A DNA stretch of 64,000 nt, from assembly GCF_004303025.1 (NCBI RefSeq), contig NZ_PJQW01000014.1, forward strand, positions 10,889-74,888, read 5' to 3'. Positions 17,306 to 27,319 of this stretch are shown piece by piece. The translations under genes and the position numbers were made by a program. The first letter of the stretch is position 1, and the number at the start of each line of letters is the position of its first letter. The DNA comes from Flavobacterium sp. J27. Lineage in GTDB: Bacteria; Bacteroidota; Bacteroidia; Flavobacteriales; Flavobacteriaceae. The notes below the pieces were generated by a model. It was not told where the DNA came from and ran no database searches. It saw only the letters and a list, made by a program, of their open reading frames with translations.

Positions 17306-20300
17306 TTAAAATATAATCTTTTTATTTACAGTAACCCCATTAGTTAATTTTATTTTAATTATATATGGGCTACTATTTTTTAATAAATTATTAATTTGTT
17401 GTTCAAATGAATTTACTTTTTCAATATTTCTAATTCTTTTTCCTAAAATGTCATATAACTCAATACTCTCAATTTCATTTGTTACTGATTTTATGGTAAG
17501 AATATCATCATTAAGAATTAATACATCATTTTCATTGGAATCAAAATTTGGATTATCCAAAGTATTTGAAGGTGTAAATCTTAAGATAAATCGATTGTCT
17601 ATATTACCAGCATTAGAAGTAAAACTGTATGGTGTTAATCTTAAGTCGTGAATAATTCCATCATTTAAATCTTCTAAATAGATCCCTTGATTGGTGTCTG
17701 TAAATAAACCATCAACTGCGCCTATGCCAATAGTATAATTACCATCTTGAGTAATATACATTCCCAAAGGAACAAGATCAGTAGTATTAAATGGTACGGC
17801 TTTACCTTGGATATTTAATTTTTGATTTGTGTTTGCAAAAGAATAAATATCAAAATAGTTTTTATCAACTGCTGGAGCATCATATAGTCTATCTACATCA
17901 TTGGTGGCATTGGAAATGTAACCAACTAACGTTCTTACAGATGGTCCATTTTCTTTAGTTAAGTCTAGCCAAATTCTATTGGCTTCATTACTGTTTGTAT
18001 TGGTATTTCTATAAAACTGACTGTTGCTGTAAGTTGCATTTCTCATGCTATTGTTGAAAGTTACAGCTTCTGTAGTTGCTACACTAGTGTGTTTCATTTG
18101 TACAAAAAATCCTTGACCAGACGCTATTAAACCGCCAAATACTCCAGGTCCTGATGAAGAACCACTCGCATTATAAGTAATGTAGTCATTTATAGAATAA
18201 TTGCTTTGGAAGTTTTGATAAAACGGATTTGTTGTAGAGCTACTTACTGCAGTTCCATGCGTCCATATTTTAACAAAACCTTCAAGGTTTGTATTAGTGT
18301 TTAAGAAATCTATAGCGTTGATGGCTGAAGGGTATGGATTACCAATTAAGTTTAAATTATCATCATCTTTTGTTACTGGTGTGGTTGTAGGTCCAGTGTA
18401 ATTAGCTCCGTCATAAGTTCCTCTTGAAACTGGAATTGAGATGTTTCCATTGTTAAATGTGCCAGTGAAGTTTGCTGATACAAGACCCGCGGCTCCTTGT
18501 CTAATAATATATCCTTTACCTATTGTCATATTTCCAGTTGCACCAGTCCAACTTCCAAAGTTACTTGGATAAGTAGGAGCTCTGTTAACTGTAGGTAACC
18601 AAATGTATCTAGGAGTTCCTGGAATACTATTTACAGGGAAATTACTTACTGGAGAAGAATAATAAATATAATCAAAAGTATTTGCCGTTGTAGTTTGTCT
18701 GTTCATGGTTGAAGTGCCTGATCCAGAATTTGCTACATTGTCTATTTGAATTAAACTAGTGTTGTTGTCTAAATTGAAATTGCCATTATTTACAACAAAC
18801 TCTTTAATTGTTAACGATTGGTTGTTTTGAATATTTAAAGTGCTTCCAGATTTGATAGTTAAATTTTTACCATTTCCATTAGCTCCTGTATTTAATAAAG
18901 AGTTTACTCCTGTGTTAGAAATAATAACACAAGTATTTATATCTGGAACACCTACAGGTGACCAGTTATTTGCATCGTTCCAATCTGTAGAAGTGCCACC
19001 TTTCCAAATTTTAGTTTTATTGGTAACATTTATTGTTGAACTAGTGGTACATCCATTCGTTAAATTAGCATTAGCTGTAAAAGAATATGATGGTGTTTCT
19101 AATTGCGTTACAGTTGGTTTAATGTATACTGTTGAAATTGGTGTTCCAGAAGTATATGGAATGGTACAAGCAGCATCAATATAAGCATCAACAGGTAAAG
19201 CACTTGTCCATGTAAAGGCAGGTGTTAATGGCCTGTCTCCATATAATTGAACATCATCAATAGCTACTCCATCACACCATCCTGCTTTATATCTAAACCT
19301 TAATTGGAATGATGATATATTAACATAAGAAGTTAAGTCGAAAGTTTGTGTTGCAAATTGAGTTCCAATTCCCACATCTGATACATATATCCCAGAAGGT
19401 ACTGCTGTCCAAGCACCTGAACCATTTCTATATTCAACAGTTACAAATTCTACTGTTGAACTATTAGCGTCATAGTAGCTTGAAAAATACATTCTGAAAG
19501 ATAATGTTAAGTTTAAGAATCCTGTTGTGTTTACTGTTGTAGATTCTAAAGCTGTTTCTACTTTGCCAAAGGAAGAACCTCCTGTTGATAAATCTGAGGT
19601 AGACATTACAAAATTATTTGGGCTAAATCCTGAAGAAATTGCAGGATACCAAACAGGGTATGTAGGGTATGGTGGAACATAAGTACTGCTTCTTGATTGC
19701 CAATTCGTTATTGAAGTATTTGGTGAAGCAATGCTGTTGTTTGAAAATACACCAAGGCCACTTTCAAAATTCTCATTAATTAAATAAACTTGCTCAGTTG
19801 TTGTGTTTGCTGATAATGCAATGATACTATCTTCTCCACAAACTTCAGGATTTGAAGTTGTAAAGGTAATATCAGAAACTGGCTTAACATAGGCTATAAC
19901 TTGAGTTCTAAAAAGAGATTCGCAAGTTCCATTAAAAGCAGTTACAAAATAAGGCGTGTTGGTTGAAATTGATGGTGTTGTCCAAGTAGTTGTGTTTGAA
20001 GTTCCTACTAATACACCGCCAGTTTTAGCAGAATACCATCTATATTGTACTGTTCCTGCTGTTCCTGTAGCACCTAATGTTACTGTTCCTGTACCACATC
20101 TAGTTGCTGATGATATGGTTTGAATTTTAGCAGCACAATTTGCGATTACTGTGAAAGTATAATCTTCAGTTTCACCTCCACTGTTTAGATTGCCACAAGA
20201 GTTAAAACTATTACTTCCGGTGTTGATTCTAATTCTAATTCGATAATCTCCTGGAGTTGCAGTTGTTGGAACAACAAATCCAAAAGTTGTATTTAAGAAA

Positions 20301-23254
20301 CCACTAGTCGATTGGTAAACTATTTCTGTTGTATTGTCAAAAGTATTGTCTTTATTCCAATCTACCCATGCCTTCATGTATACAGCAGAGTTTCTGTTAG
20401 TGTCTACAAAAATATTTACACCTTCACCTTGTGCTTGAGTAGCTTTAGGGGTTAAAGATGAGAAATCTTGAAAGCCAGATGGGTTTGTTGAAAAAGTAGA
20501 GGTGTTGCTTGAGTTAACAATGTTTCCTAAGAAATCTACTTGAGTGATATAATTTGACGATTGTAATCCAGGAGTAACAGAAGGAGTACAGTAATTTTGC
20601 GTATTGGTACTCGTAAATCCTGTTAGAGGGCTTGTTGTGTTGTATCGAGGGCCTCCTGTACAAAATGAATTATATGAAAAAACGAATACATAATAAGTGG
20701 TTGAATTGGTTAACCCAGATATAGTAAAACTGGTACTGCTGTCATTTGAAACCACAATATTTCCAGCGCCTACTGTTCCTCCTACAGAATAAGTAGTACC
20801 GTTTGCAGGAGATGGAGTAACACCTGTTGTGTTGTAAATAACTAAATAATTATTTGGAGCAGGTGAGGCTGGTGTGAATGAACCTGATATAAAAGTACCT
20901 GTTGGGCTCAACGATAAAGCAGTAGGTTGTGCTGTTGGTGTTGAACATGGTGAAGCTGGAATAATATTTAAAGTATAATCTTCAACCTCGCCACTAAAAC
21001 CTGTAGCACAAGGATCACCTGTAACAGAATTGTATTTGCATTGAATTCTCATCCTAGTTTGACCTGTTATGGCTCCTGCTGGAACAGTTATAGAGAAAGG
21101 ACAAGCAGAACTTAAACCATTGGTTACATTAGTTGCAGTACCTAAATTATAAGATTCACCAGCATCTGTAAATAAGCCATTACCGTTCCAGTCAATCCAT
21201 ACGGTTTGGTAATGTGTGTTGTTTCCGGCTGTATTTACTGATACATTTAGATTGTATGCAATTCCTTTTAATACAGTAGTTGATATTGCTGTGAAGTTTG
21301 AATAGCTAATGTTAGTAGCTGTTCCTGTATTGTTTATAGTGTTAAATTGAACACCTGTAATTCCGTTAGAACTTCCTCCTCCTGAAGAAGTACAATAACA
21401 TGGTTTATCAGTAGTTGTAAAATTCCATACTGTAGGAGTTCCTGTACTTGCTCCACAAAGATTTCGAGGTACAACTTTCCAATAATATGTAGTAGATGCT
21501 GTTAATGCACCAGTGTTATAGCTGTTTGTTGCTACGTTAGCGGTTACAACAGCTGGTAAACTTCCAGCGCTAAAGTAAACATCATATGAAGTAGCTCCAG
21601 CTACCGCTGCCCAACTTATAGAAGAAACAGTTCCTGAGCCAGCATAGCATATTCCTGAGGTAGCATTACCAGGGCTAGGTGTGGTTGCAATTGTAGATAA
21701 AGTGTTGCTTACCACTACAGCTAAACTTCCTTCTCCAGTGCTCCAACAGCCAGTAGTGTTGTTTCTTGATCGAATGTAATATGTTCCAGAGGTATTAACT
21801 GTAAGTGTTGAGTTGCTATTTGTTGTGGTTGTTCCTCCCGGCGTTGTTTGCCAATACCAAGTCTCTCCAGCAGGTGGCGTTCCAGTTCTTGTTAAAGTGA
21901 CTCCAGTAGGATTACATTGTGGAGAATTACTTGTTGGGTTTCCTGGATTAGTAGGAACTGCTGTAACTGTTAATGCTGCTGTGTTTGATATAGTTGTACA
22001 TCCAGAAGTTGAGGTAACAATCACATCAAAATTTCCTGCGGCTCCAACAGGTGGATTTGTTATATTTAAAGTCGAACTAGTTACATTGCTGTAAGGAGCA
22101 GTATTGGTTAAGTTTACTCCGTTTCTTCTCCATTGATATGTAGCGCCTCCCGTTGCAGTAACAGTAAATGAACCACTTCCAGATTCACAAATAGCAATAG
22201 CGCTAGGTTGTGTGTTGATTACTGGTGTGTTATCTATTGTTAAAGTAGCTGAATTAGATGTAGTAGAACAAAATCCATTTCCAACCACAACATCAAATGT
22301 TCCCGCTATAGCTAAAGCCGGGTCAGTTAAGGTTAGGGTGTTTGTTGTAACACCACTATATGGCGCTGTATTGGTTAAATTTATCCCATTTCTACGCCAT
22401 TGATAGGTAGTTGCACCACTAGCGGTTACACTAAAGGAACCATTACCAGGTTTGCAAATTAGTGTTGAAACTGGTTGTGAAGTAATAGTTGGTGTAGCAA
22501 CTACAGTAAAAAAACCTAATGATGTAGCGGTGCCAGTAGGGTTAGTAACTCTGACGAAACCTGTAGTTCCTGTACCTACTGTAGCTGTTATTGAAGTGTC
22601 TGAATTAATGGTAAATGAGGTTACATTTGTCCCGCCTATACTAACAGCGGTTGCGCTAGAAAAACTAGTTCCAGTAATTGTAAATGTAGAGCCAACACAT
22701 CCACTTGTAGGTGAAAAACTCGTGATAGTTGGAGCTGGAATATTTGAATAAACACAAATAGTACCAGTCATGTTGTTGTTTGAGTTGTATCTTTGAATTC
22801 TTATCCTATATCGAACGCCAGGTGTAGTGGCATAAGTTATTGTTTCGTCTCCAAACCATGTATTATCTGAACAGGCAATTTCTGTCATTCCAGTAGAACA
22901 TGATCCGGTAAATAGATGAAGAATAGCATCTTGATTACTGTTGTAAGTTATCGTTGTTGAGTTGGTGGTGGCATCAAACCATCCCCAAGCATCATCTCTA
23001 TCTTCTGCATTACAGCCAGAAGCACCATTCCAATAATCAGTATTGTTGTCTGAATCAAAAGAGACAGGGGAGCAAGTAGTTCCTACAATAATTTCTCCCG
23101 ATGCTCCATCTCCACAATTGTTAAGTTGTCCAAAAGTAACGGTTGAAAATAAAAGAACACACAAAACAATAAAAAAATTGTTTTTTCTTAAGTTATGATT
23201 ATTTTTGGACACAAAAATAGAGCATAACTCATTTAATGAGTAAAGTATCTTCAT
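17306..23254 (-). CDS. Giant T9SS-secreted multidomain adhesin-like protein
   Basis: 1982 residues from the ATG; the signal peptide proper is at about residues 22-43 (LRKNNFFIVLCVLLFSTVTF), so the real start may be later (GTG at 23212). Domains: a Cys-rich beta domain (45-170), IPT/TIG (174-252), two near-identical Ig-like repeats with YQWRRNG (255-340, 345-430), FN3 (about 515-617), GEVED (about 618-765), FN3, a second GEVED (about 905-1060), Ig-like, a MAM/jelly-roll-like domain starting with LINENFESG (about 1180-1340), the WNDANNWSPVGVP module, and a type A T9SS sorting domain at the C terminus. It is a tandem paralogue of the downstream gene over its last 560 residues. Adhesion is inferred. 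Confidence 0.88.
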   Translation of the reverse strand: MKILYSLNELCSIFVSKNNHNLRKNNFFIVLCVLLFSTVTFGQLNNCGDGASGEIIVGTTCSPVSFDSDNNTDYWNGASGCNAEDRDDAWGWFDATTNSTTITYNSNQDAILHLFTGSCSTGMTEIACSDNTWFGDETITYATTPGVRYRIRIQRYNSNNNMTGTICVYSNIPAPTITSFSPTSGCVGSTFTITGTSFSSATAVSIGGTNVTSFTINSDTSITATVGTGTTGFVRVTNPTGTATSLGFFTVVATPTITSQPVSTLICKPGNGSFSVTASGATTYQWRRNGINLTNTAPYSGVTTNTLTLTDPALAIAGTFDVVVGNGFCSTTSNSATLTIDNTPVINTQPSAIAICESGSGSFTVTATGGATYQWRRNGVNLTNTAPYSNVTSSTLNITNPPVGAAGNFDVIVTSTSGCTTISNTAALTVTAVPTNPGNPTSNSPQCNPTGVTLTRTGTPPAGETWYWQTTPGGTTTTNSNSTLTVNTSGTYYIRSRNNTTGCWSTGEGSLAVVVSNTLSTIATTPSPGNATSGICYAGSGTVSSISWAAVAGATSYDVYFSAGSLPAVVTANVATNSYNTGALTASTTYYWKVVPRNLCGASTGTPTVWNFTTTDKPCYCTSSGGGSSNGITGVQFNTINNTGTATNISYSNFTAISTTVLKGIAYNLNVSVNTAGNNTHYQTVWIDWNGNGLFTDAGESYNLGTATNVTNGLSSACPFSITVPAGAITGQTRMRIQCKYNSVTGDPCATGFSGEVEDYTLNIIPASPCSTPTAQPTALSLSPTGTFISGSFTPASPAPNNYLVIYNTTGVTPSPANGTTYSVGGTVGAGNIVVSNDSSTSFTISGLTNSTTYYVFVFSYNSFCTGGPRYNTTSPLTGFTSTNTQNYCTPSVTPGLQSSNYITQVDFLGNIVNSSNTSTFSTNPSGFQDFSSLTPKATQAQGEGVNIFVDTNRNSAVYMKAWVDWNKDNTFDNTTEIVYQSTSGFLNTTFGFVVPTTATPGDYRIRIRINTGSNSFNSCGNLNSGGETEDYTFTVIANCAAKIQTISSATRCGTGTVTLGATGTAGTVQYRWYSAKTGGVLVGTSNTTTWTTPSISTNTPYFVTAFNGTCESLFRTQVIAYVKPVSDITFTTSNPEVCGEDSIIALSANTTTEQVYLINENFESGLGVFSNNSIASPNTSITNWQSRSSTYVPPYPTYPVWYPAISSGFSPNNFVMSTSDLSTGGSSFGKVETALESTTVNTTGFLNLTLSFRMYFSSYYDANSSTVEFVTVEYRNGSGAWTAVPSGIYVSDVGIGTQFATQTFDLTSYVNISSFQLRFRYKAGWCDGVAIDDVQLYGDRPLTPAFTWTSALPVDAYIDAACTIPYTSGTPISTVYIKPTVTQLETPSYSFTANANLTNGCTTSSTINVTNKTKIWKGGTSTDWNDANNWSPVGVPDINTCVIISNTGVNSLLNTGANGNGKNLTIKSGSTLNIQNNQSLTIKEFVVNNGNFNLDNNTSLIQIDNVANSGSGTSTMNRQTTTANTFDYIYYSSPVSNFPVNSIPGTPRYIWLPTVNRAPTYPSNFGSWTGATGNMTIGKGYIIRQGAAGLVSANFTGTFNNGNISIPVSRGTYDGANYTGPTTTPVTKDDDNLNLIGNPYPSAINAIDFLNTNTNLEGFVKIWTHGTAVSSSTTNPFYQNFQSNYSINDYITYNASGSSSGPGVFGGLIASGQGFFVQMKHTSVATTEAVTFNNSMRNATYSNSQFYRNTNTNSNEANRIWLDLTKENGPSVRTLVGYISNATNDVDRLYDAPAVDKNYFDIYSFANTNQKLNIQGKAVPFNTTDLVPLGMYITQDGNYTIGIGAVDGLFTDTNQGIYLEDLNDGIIHDLRLTPYSFTSNAGNIDNRFILRFTPSNTLDNPNFDSNENDVLILNDDILTIKSVTNEIESIELYDILGKRIRNIEKVNSFEQQINNLLKNSSPYIIKIKLTNGVTVNKKIIF

Positions 23255-23580
23255 AGACGATTTGGTTAAATTAGTAATTTTTTCTACTGGTTTTTAGCAT
23301 TTTTTTAACCTAAAACTGGTACAAAATTAATTCTTTTTTTTAACATAACCAATAGATAATCTGTATTTTATGTTAAATTAAGTTTGTTTTAGCTTTTTTA
23401 ATTACCGTTTGTCGATTTTTTTTTGTTTTGTAGGTATTTTTTTTATGTACTTATGATTGTTTTCTAATTAGATTGTTTATCTTTAAAGTGTAATTTGAAG
23501 ATAATTTTTGCATTTAAACTATTAAGTATCAATGCTTGTTTTTTTTTAATTACTTTTGCACGATGTAATAACAAAATTTC
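23255..23580. other. Divergent intergenic region between T9SS genes
   Basis: 326 bases, very T-rich, with no coding potential on either strand that I can support. The only signal found is a plus-strand TAnnTTTG box near its right end; a possible minus-strand box (TATTTTTG, 23212-23219) lies just inside the left gene as annotated. Confidence 0.6.
23551..23558 (+). promoter_or_regulatory. -7 promoter element of the 636-residue T9SS gene
   Basis: TACTTTTG is an exact TAnnTTTG match, 28 nt before the ATG at 23587. A partner TTG at the usual spacing is not clear. Confidence 0.5.
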
Positions 23581-23586
23581 TTGATT

Positions 23587-25497
23587 ATGAGAAAAGCATT
23601 ATTTTATTTTTTGTTTTTATTTGTTTTAGACTTAAATGCTCAAATGTATGTTAGTCCAAACAGCTATGTTTTTGTAAATGACGCTTATGTGTATGTTGCA
23701 CAAGATGTAAATCTAGATAATAATGGTAATTTTTATTTAAGAAATAAATCCCAGTTATTACAAGGAAATACAGCAACCAGTTTAAATAGTGGTTTAGGTA
23801 ATTTATCAGTTTTTCAAGAAGGAACTTCAAATAATTATGGCTATAATTATTGGTGTTCGCCAGTAGGTGTTCCTGCTGCATCTGTAGGGAATGCTAGTTT
23901 TGGAATTACAAGGTTGTTTAGGCCTACTGCCATAACAACGAGCTCAGCAGCTACTATTTTACCAGCTTCATCTTTAAATGGGGTGTCTTCAAGTTCTTCT
24001 CTTTCCATAGCAGCGAGATGGGTTTATAAGTATGTTCAGTCAAATCAATATGGACAATGGGCATATGTGGGCGATAATTCTAGTTTAAATGCAGGTGAAG
24101 GATTTACTATGAAAGGTGTTTCAGGTTCAGATACAGTTGTTGCTGATAGCAATGAAGGTGTAGCAAATAACCCTGGTAATAATCAGCGTTATGATTTTAG
24201 AGGGAAACCAAATGAAGGAACTATTTCTATTCCTGTAGGAACACTCGCAGGTCCAGATTATCCTAATAGAACTTTAACAGGGAACCCTTATCCTTCAGCG
24301 ATAAATTTAAATTTATTCTTATTAGAAAATAGTGGTTACACTGTAAATTATTCTACTGGAGCCTACTCTTTAACGGGTTCACCAGTCATTAATGGAAATG
24401 CTTATTTTTGGGAACATCAAAAGCCAGCTACTTCTCATTATGTATCACAGTATGTAGGAGGTTATGGTGTGTATGTAGCCAATGGAGCCACTGCTTTTTC
24501 TCCAGGAACGTATACCTCGCCAACATGGAATACTTACAATGGAGATGGTACACCTAATACTACTGGATCTTCGGCTGGAAGTGCTTATGTAAGAATGTTT
24601 ACACCAGTAGGACAAGGGTTTAAAGTGCAAGGGGTTGCTGTAGGAAATGCACAGATGAGAAATCGTTATAGAGCCTTTGTTAAAGAGGGTGTGGCTAGTA
24701 ATTCTCAATTTGAACGTAATGCAAATGCAACATTGAGTAGTGGTAATTGGGATGAAATTCCTAATGTAGCTAATGTTGATTATACGCAATTTAGCAAAGG
24801 ACAAGTCCCTCAGTTTAAAATTCATACGATTATGAATGATGAGTATACTAGAGAAACTGCCTTAGCTTTTAATAATTATGCAACCGATGGATATGATATT
24901 GGATTAGATGCAATTACTCCAGAAGCTAATCTGCCAAGAGATATGTATTTTCCTTTAGATGCTGACAAGCAGTTTGTTATTTCTACGATGACGTTCGATA
25001 TAGATAAAAAAATACCAGTTGCTTTTAAAGCTGATGTTCAAACTTTGTTTAATGTGACCGTTAATGAGTTGATTAATTTTGATTTAGCTAATGAAATCTA
25101 CATACATGACAAAGAAGCTAACTTGTATTATGACATCAAAAATAGTTTTTTTAGCGTTACATTAGATCCAGGAGTATATAAAACACGTTTTGAGATTACT
25201 TTTAAATCAAATACAGCTACTTTAGATTTAGATGACAATGCTGTGGTAAATTCTTTTCAGGTTTATCAAAATAATGATAATCAGCAGCTAACCATTTTTA
25301 ATCCTTTACAAAAAGATATTCAATCGATAAATCTATTTGATGTAACTGGTAAAATGGTTGTTAGTAAAAGAAATTTAGGAAATTCGGAAGAAATTCAAGT
25401 AGTTACAAGTGGTTTAAGCGATGGAGTTTATTTTGTGAAATTAGCTACACAAGATAATTTGCAAATAGATAAGAAAGTTTCTATAACAAGAAAATAA
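23587..25497 (+). CDS. T9SS-secreted surface protein
   Basis: A 636-residue exported protein; the ATG at 23587 begins MRKALFYFLFLFVLDLNAQ, a clean signal peptide (a TTG two codons earlier is less likely). The body shares recognisable landmarks with the C-terminal module of the two large neighbours: NYWCSPVG (YWSSPV in the neighbours), GNPYPSAIN, a VGQGFKVQ segment and RNRYRAF followed by SNSQFER. The end is a type A T9SS sorting domain (INLFDVTGKMVVSK ... GVYFVKLATQDNLQIDKKVSI). It is therefore essentially the shared module plus sorting domain without the extra repeats. No enzymatic motif was seen. Confidence 0.87.
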   Translation: MRKALFYFLFLFVLDLNAQMYVSPNSYVFVNDAYVYVAQDVNLDNNGNFYLRNKSQLLQGNTATSLNSGLGNLSVFQEGTSNNYGYNYWCSPVGVPAASVGNASFGITRLFRPTAITTSSAATILPASSLNGVSSSSSLSIAARWVYKYVQSNQYGQWAYVGDNSSLNAGEGFTMKGVSGSDTVVADSNEGVANNPGNNQRYDFRGKPNEGTISIPVGTLAGPDYPNRTLTGNPYPSAINLNLFLLENSGYTVNYSTGAYSLTGSPVINGNAYFWEHQKPATSHYVSQYVGGYGVYVANGATAFSPGTYTSPTWNTYNGDGTPNTTGSSAGSAYVRMFTPVGQGFKVQGVAVGNAQMRNRYRAFVKEGVASNSQFERNANATLSSGNWDEIPNVANVDYTQFSKGQVPQFKIHTIMNDEYTRETALAFNNYATDGYDIGLDAITPEANLPRDMYFPLDADKQFVISTMTFDIDKKIPVAFKADVQTLFNVTVNELINFDLANEIYIHDKEANLYYDIKNSFFSVTLDPGVYKTRFEITFKSNTATLDLDDNAVVNSFQVYQNNDNQQLTIFNPLQKDIQSINLFDVTGKMVVSKRNLGNSEEIQVVTSGLSDGVYFVKLATQDNLQIDKKVSITRK

Positions 25498-25521
25498 TAT
25501 TTACCCTTTATTTATTCTTTT

Positions 25522-25549
25522 AAACCTCGATTAGTATCGAGGTTTTTTT
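25522..25549 (+). terminator. Intrinsic terminator after the T9SS gene
   Basis: A 10-bp stem (25522-25531 with 25536-25545) around TAGT, followed by a T-run. A near-consensus -7 box (TTATTTTGC) for the next gene follows within a few bases. Confidence 0.85.
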
Positions 25550-26456
25550 GTTATTTTGCAAAGTGAATCAAAAAATAGATATAAGCTTACCAAATAATAT
25601 AGAATTGTATATTAAAAGAGACGATTTGTTACATCCTTATATATCTGGAAATAAGTTTAGAAAATTAAAATATAATATACAAGAAGCGCTCAATAAAAAA
25701 GCGAAACTACTCATTACTTTTGGAGGAGCATATTCAAATCATATTTTAGCTGTAGCTGCTGCTGGTAAAGAGTATGGTATAGCTACATTGGGAATTATTA
25801 GAGGAGAGGAATTGGAAAATAAGATTATCGAAAATCCAACGTTATCTTTAGCAAGTAGTTTTGGAATGCAATTTGATTTTATTTCCAGAGAAAAGTATTC
25901 ACAAAAAGAAGACGCATCCTATCTAGAAGAATTAAAAATAAAATTTGAAGGGGGCTATATTTTACCTGAAGGAGGAACAAATGATTTAGCAATCAAAGGA
26001 TGTGAGGAAATTTTAGTGCAAGAAGATGTTCAGTTTGATTATATCTGTTGTGCCGTTGGAACAGGAGGAACATTGTCAGGAATAATTAATGCTTCAACAA
26101 AGCATCAGAAAATAATTGGTTTTTCTGCTTTAAAAGGGGATTTTTTATCAGAAGTGATTTGTAAATTTGTATCTAAAAAAAATTGGAATATAAATAACGA
26201 GTATCATTTTGGAGGTTATGGAAAAGTTTCAGACGATTTAATAACTTTTTTAAATGAATTTTATAAAACTACAGGAATACCTTTGGATCCAATTTATACG
26301 GGTAAAATGATGTATGGAGTTTTACACATGATTCAAAAAAATAAATTTCCGAGTAATAGTAAAATTTTATTGATTCATACAGGAGGTTTACAAGGAATAA
26401 AAGGAATAAATACAATTAGATTAAAAAAGAATAAAGCGCTATTACAATACGAATGA
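25548..26456 (+). CDS. D-cysteine desulfhydrase / ACC deaminase-family PLP enzyme
   Basis: A fold-type II PLP enzyme of about 300 residues. The PLP lysine is expected in SGNKFRKLKYN (residues about 33-43), and the TFGGAYSNHILA and VGTGGTLSG motifs are the family's substrate- and phosphate-binding loops. Members are annotated as 1-aminocyclopropane-1-carboxylate deaminase or D-cysteine desulfhydrase; the sequence alone does not separate them. The start is uncertain: TTG at 25548 falls in the terminator-promoter junction, and GTG at 25563 is a good alternative. It overlaps the glucosaminidase gene by 4 bp (ATGA), so the two are translationally coupled. Confidence 0.85.
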   Translation: MLFCKVNQKIDISLPNNIELYIKRDDLLHPYISGNKFRKLKYNIQEALNKKAKLLITFGGAYSNHILAVAAAGKEYGIATLGIIRGEELENKIIENPTLSLASSFGMQFDFISREKYSQKEDASYLEELKIKFEGGYILPEGGTNDLAIKGCEEILVQEDVQFDYICCAVGTGGTLSGIINASTKHQKIIGFSALKGDFLSEVICKFVSKKNWNINNEYHFGGYGKVSDDLITFLNEFYKTTGIPLDPIYTGKMMYGVLHMIQKNKFPSNSKILLIHTGGLQGIKGINTIRLKKNKALLQYE

Positions 26457-27319
26457 TTAAGAAACTAATTTATATTTGCATGGCTTGTTTTATTTTTAGT
26501 TGTGGTGCTTCTAAAAGCAAAAAAACTACTGCTAATAGAAATAAAACAGTAACTACAAGAACAATAACTACAGCTAAAAAGCCCAATCCAGTAAGTAACA
26601 ACCCAAATGCTACTTCAGAGGAAATAACAGAACAAAGTGAGGAACTTGAAGCAACATCTAAAGTTTCTGTTACTTATAGCAGTGTGAATGCTTACATCGA
26701 CTCTTTTAGAGAAGTAGCTAAACAAAATATGCAACAATATGGAATACCAGCTAGTATTATTTTAGCCCAAGGTATTTTAGAATCTGGTGCTGGAAACGGA
26801 AGACTTTGTAAAGAAGCAAATAATCATTTTGGAATAAAATGTCATAAAGAGTGGAATGGACCATCGATTACTCACGATGACGACGCTGCACAAGAATGTT
26901 TTAGAAAATACCAAGACCCAGCAGACTCTTATAGAGATCATTCGTTGTTTCTTACTTCGAGAAGTAGGTATAATAAATTATTTGACTTAGATAAAGATGA
27001 TTTTAAAGGATGGGCAAAAGGACTTAAAGCCGCTGGATATGCTACAGATCCAAAATATCCATCCAAACTCATTGGAATTATTGAAAGGTATGAATTAGAT
27101 AAATATGATAAAGAGGTCTTAAAAGGTAAAACAATCGATTCTCAGGAAAGAAATGAAGTGTTGCTAGCCTCAAAAAAGGATACTTTTTACATCATACAAC
27201 AAGGAGATACGCTTTATTCATTGTCAAAGAAATTCAATGTATCTGTAGAAGAATTAAAAAAAATAAATGGACTAAAAGATAATTCGTTGTCTATTGGTCA
27301 AAAAATTAAAGTTAAATAA
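26453..27319 (+). CDS. Lipoprotein N-acetylglucosaminidase (GH73-like) with LysM
   Basis: A peptidoglycan hydrolase of 288 residues. The N-terminal signal has a lipobox-like FSCG, then a Ser/Thr/Lys-rich linker. The glucosaminidase domain at about 80-205 contains ILAQGILESGAGNGRL with the catalytic-type Glu, NNHFGIKC and SYRDHSLFL. A single LysM repeat (YIIQQGDTLYSLSKKFNV ... IGQKIKVK) closes the protein at about 240-288. It should cleave glycan strands in the periplasm. It overlaps the upstream gene by 4 bp, and its stop codon shares a base with the hemL start (TAATG). Confidence 0.9.
   Translation: MIKKLIYICMACFIFSCGASKSKKTTANRNKTVTTRTITTAKKPNPVSNNPNATSEEITEQSEELEATSKVSVTYSSVNAYIDSFREVAKQNMQQYGIPASIILAQGILESGAGNGRLCKEANNHFGIKCHKEWNGPSITHDDDAAQECFRKYQDPADSYRDHSLFLTSRSRYNKLFDLDKDDFKGWAKGLKAAGYATDPKYPSKLIGIIERYELDKYDKEVLKGKTIDSQERNEVLLASKKDTFYIIQQGDTLYSLSKKFNVSVEELKKINGLKDNSLSIGQKIKVK

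Noticed and set aside
12176..23254. Long, low-complexity repeat-rich genes as possible phage or mobile element
   Set aside because: Signal peptides, IPT/Ig/FN3/GEVED domains and T9SS sorting ends explain them; no phage structural or integrase genes are near.
25548..26456. PLP enzyme as cysteine synthase
   Set aside because: It lacks the CysK-type TxGNTG motif and has the NKFRKLK and FGGAYSNH motifs of the D-cysteine desulfhydrase / ACC deaminase family.
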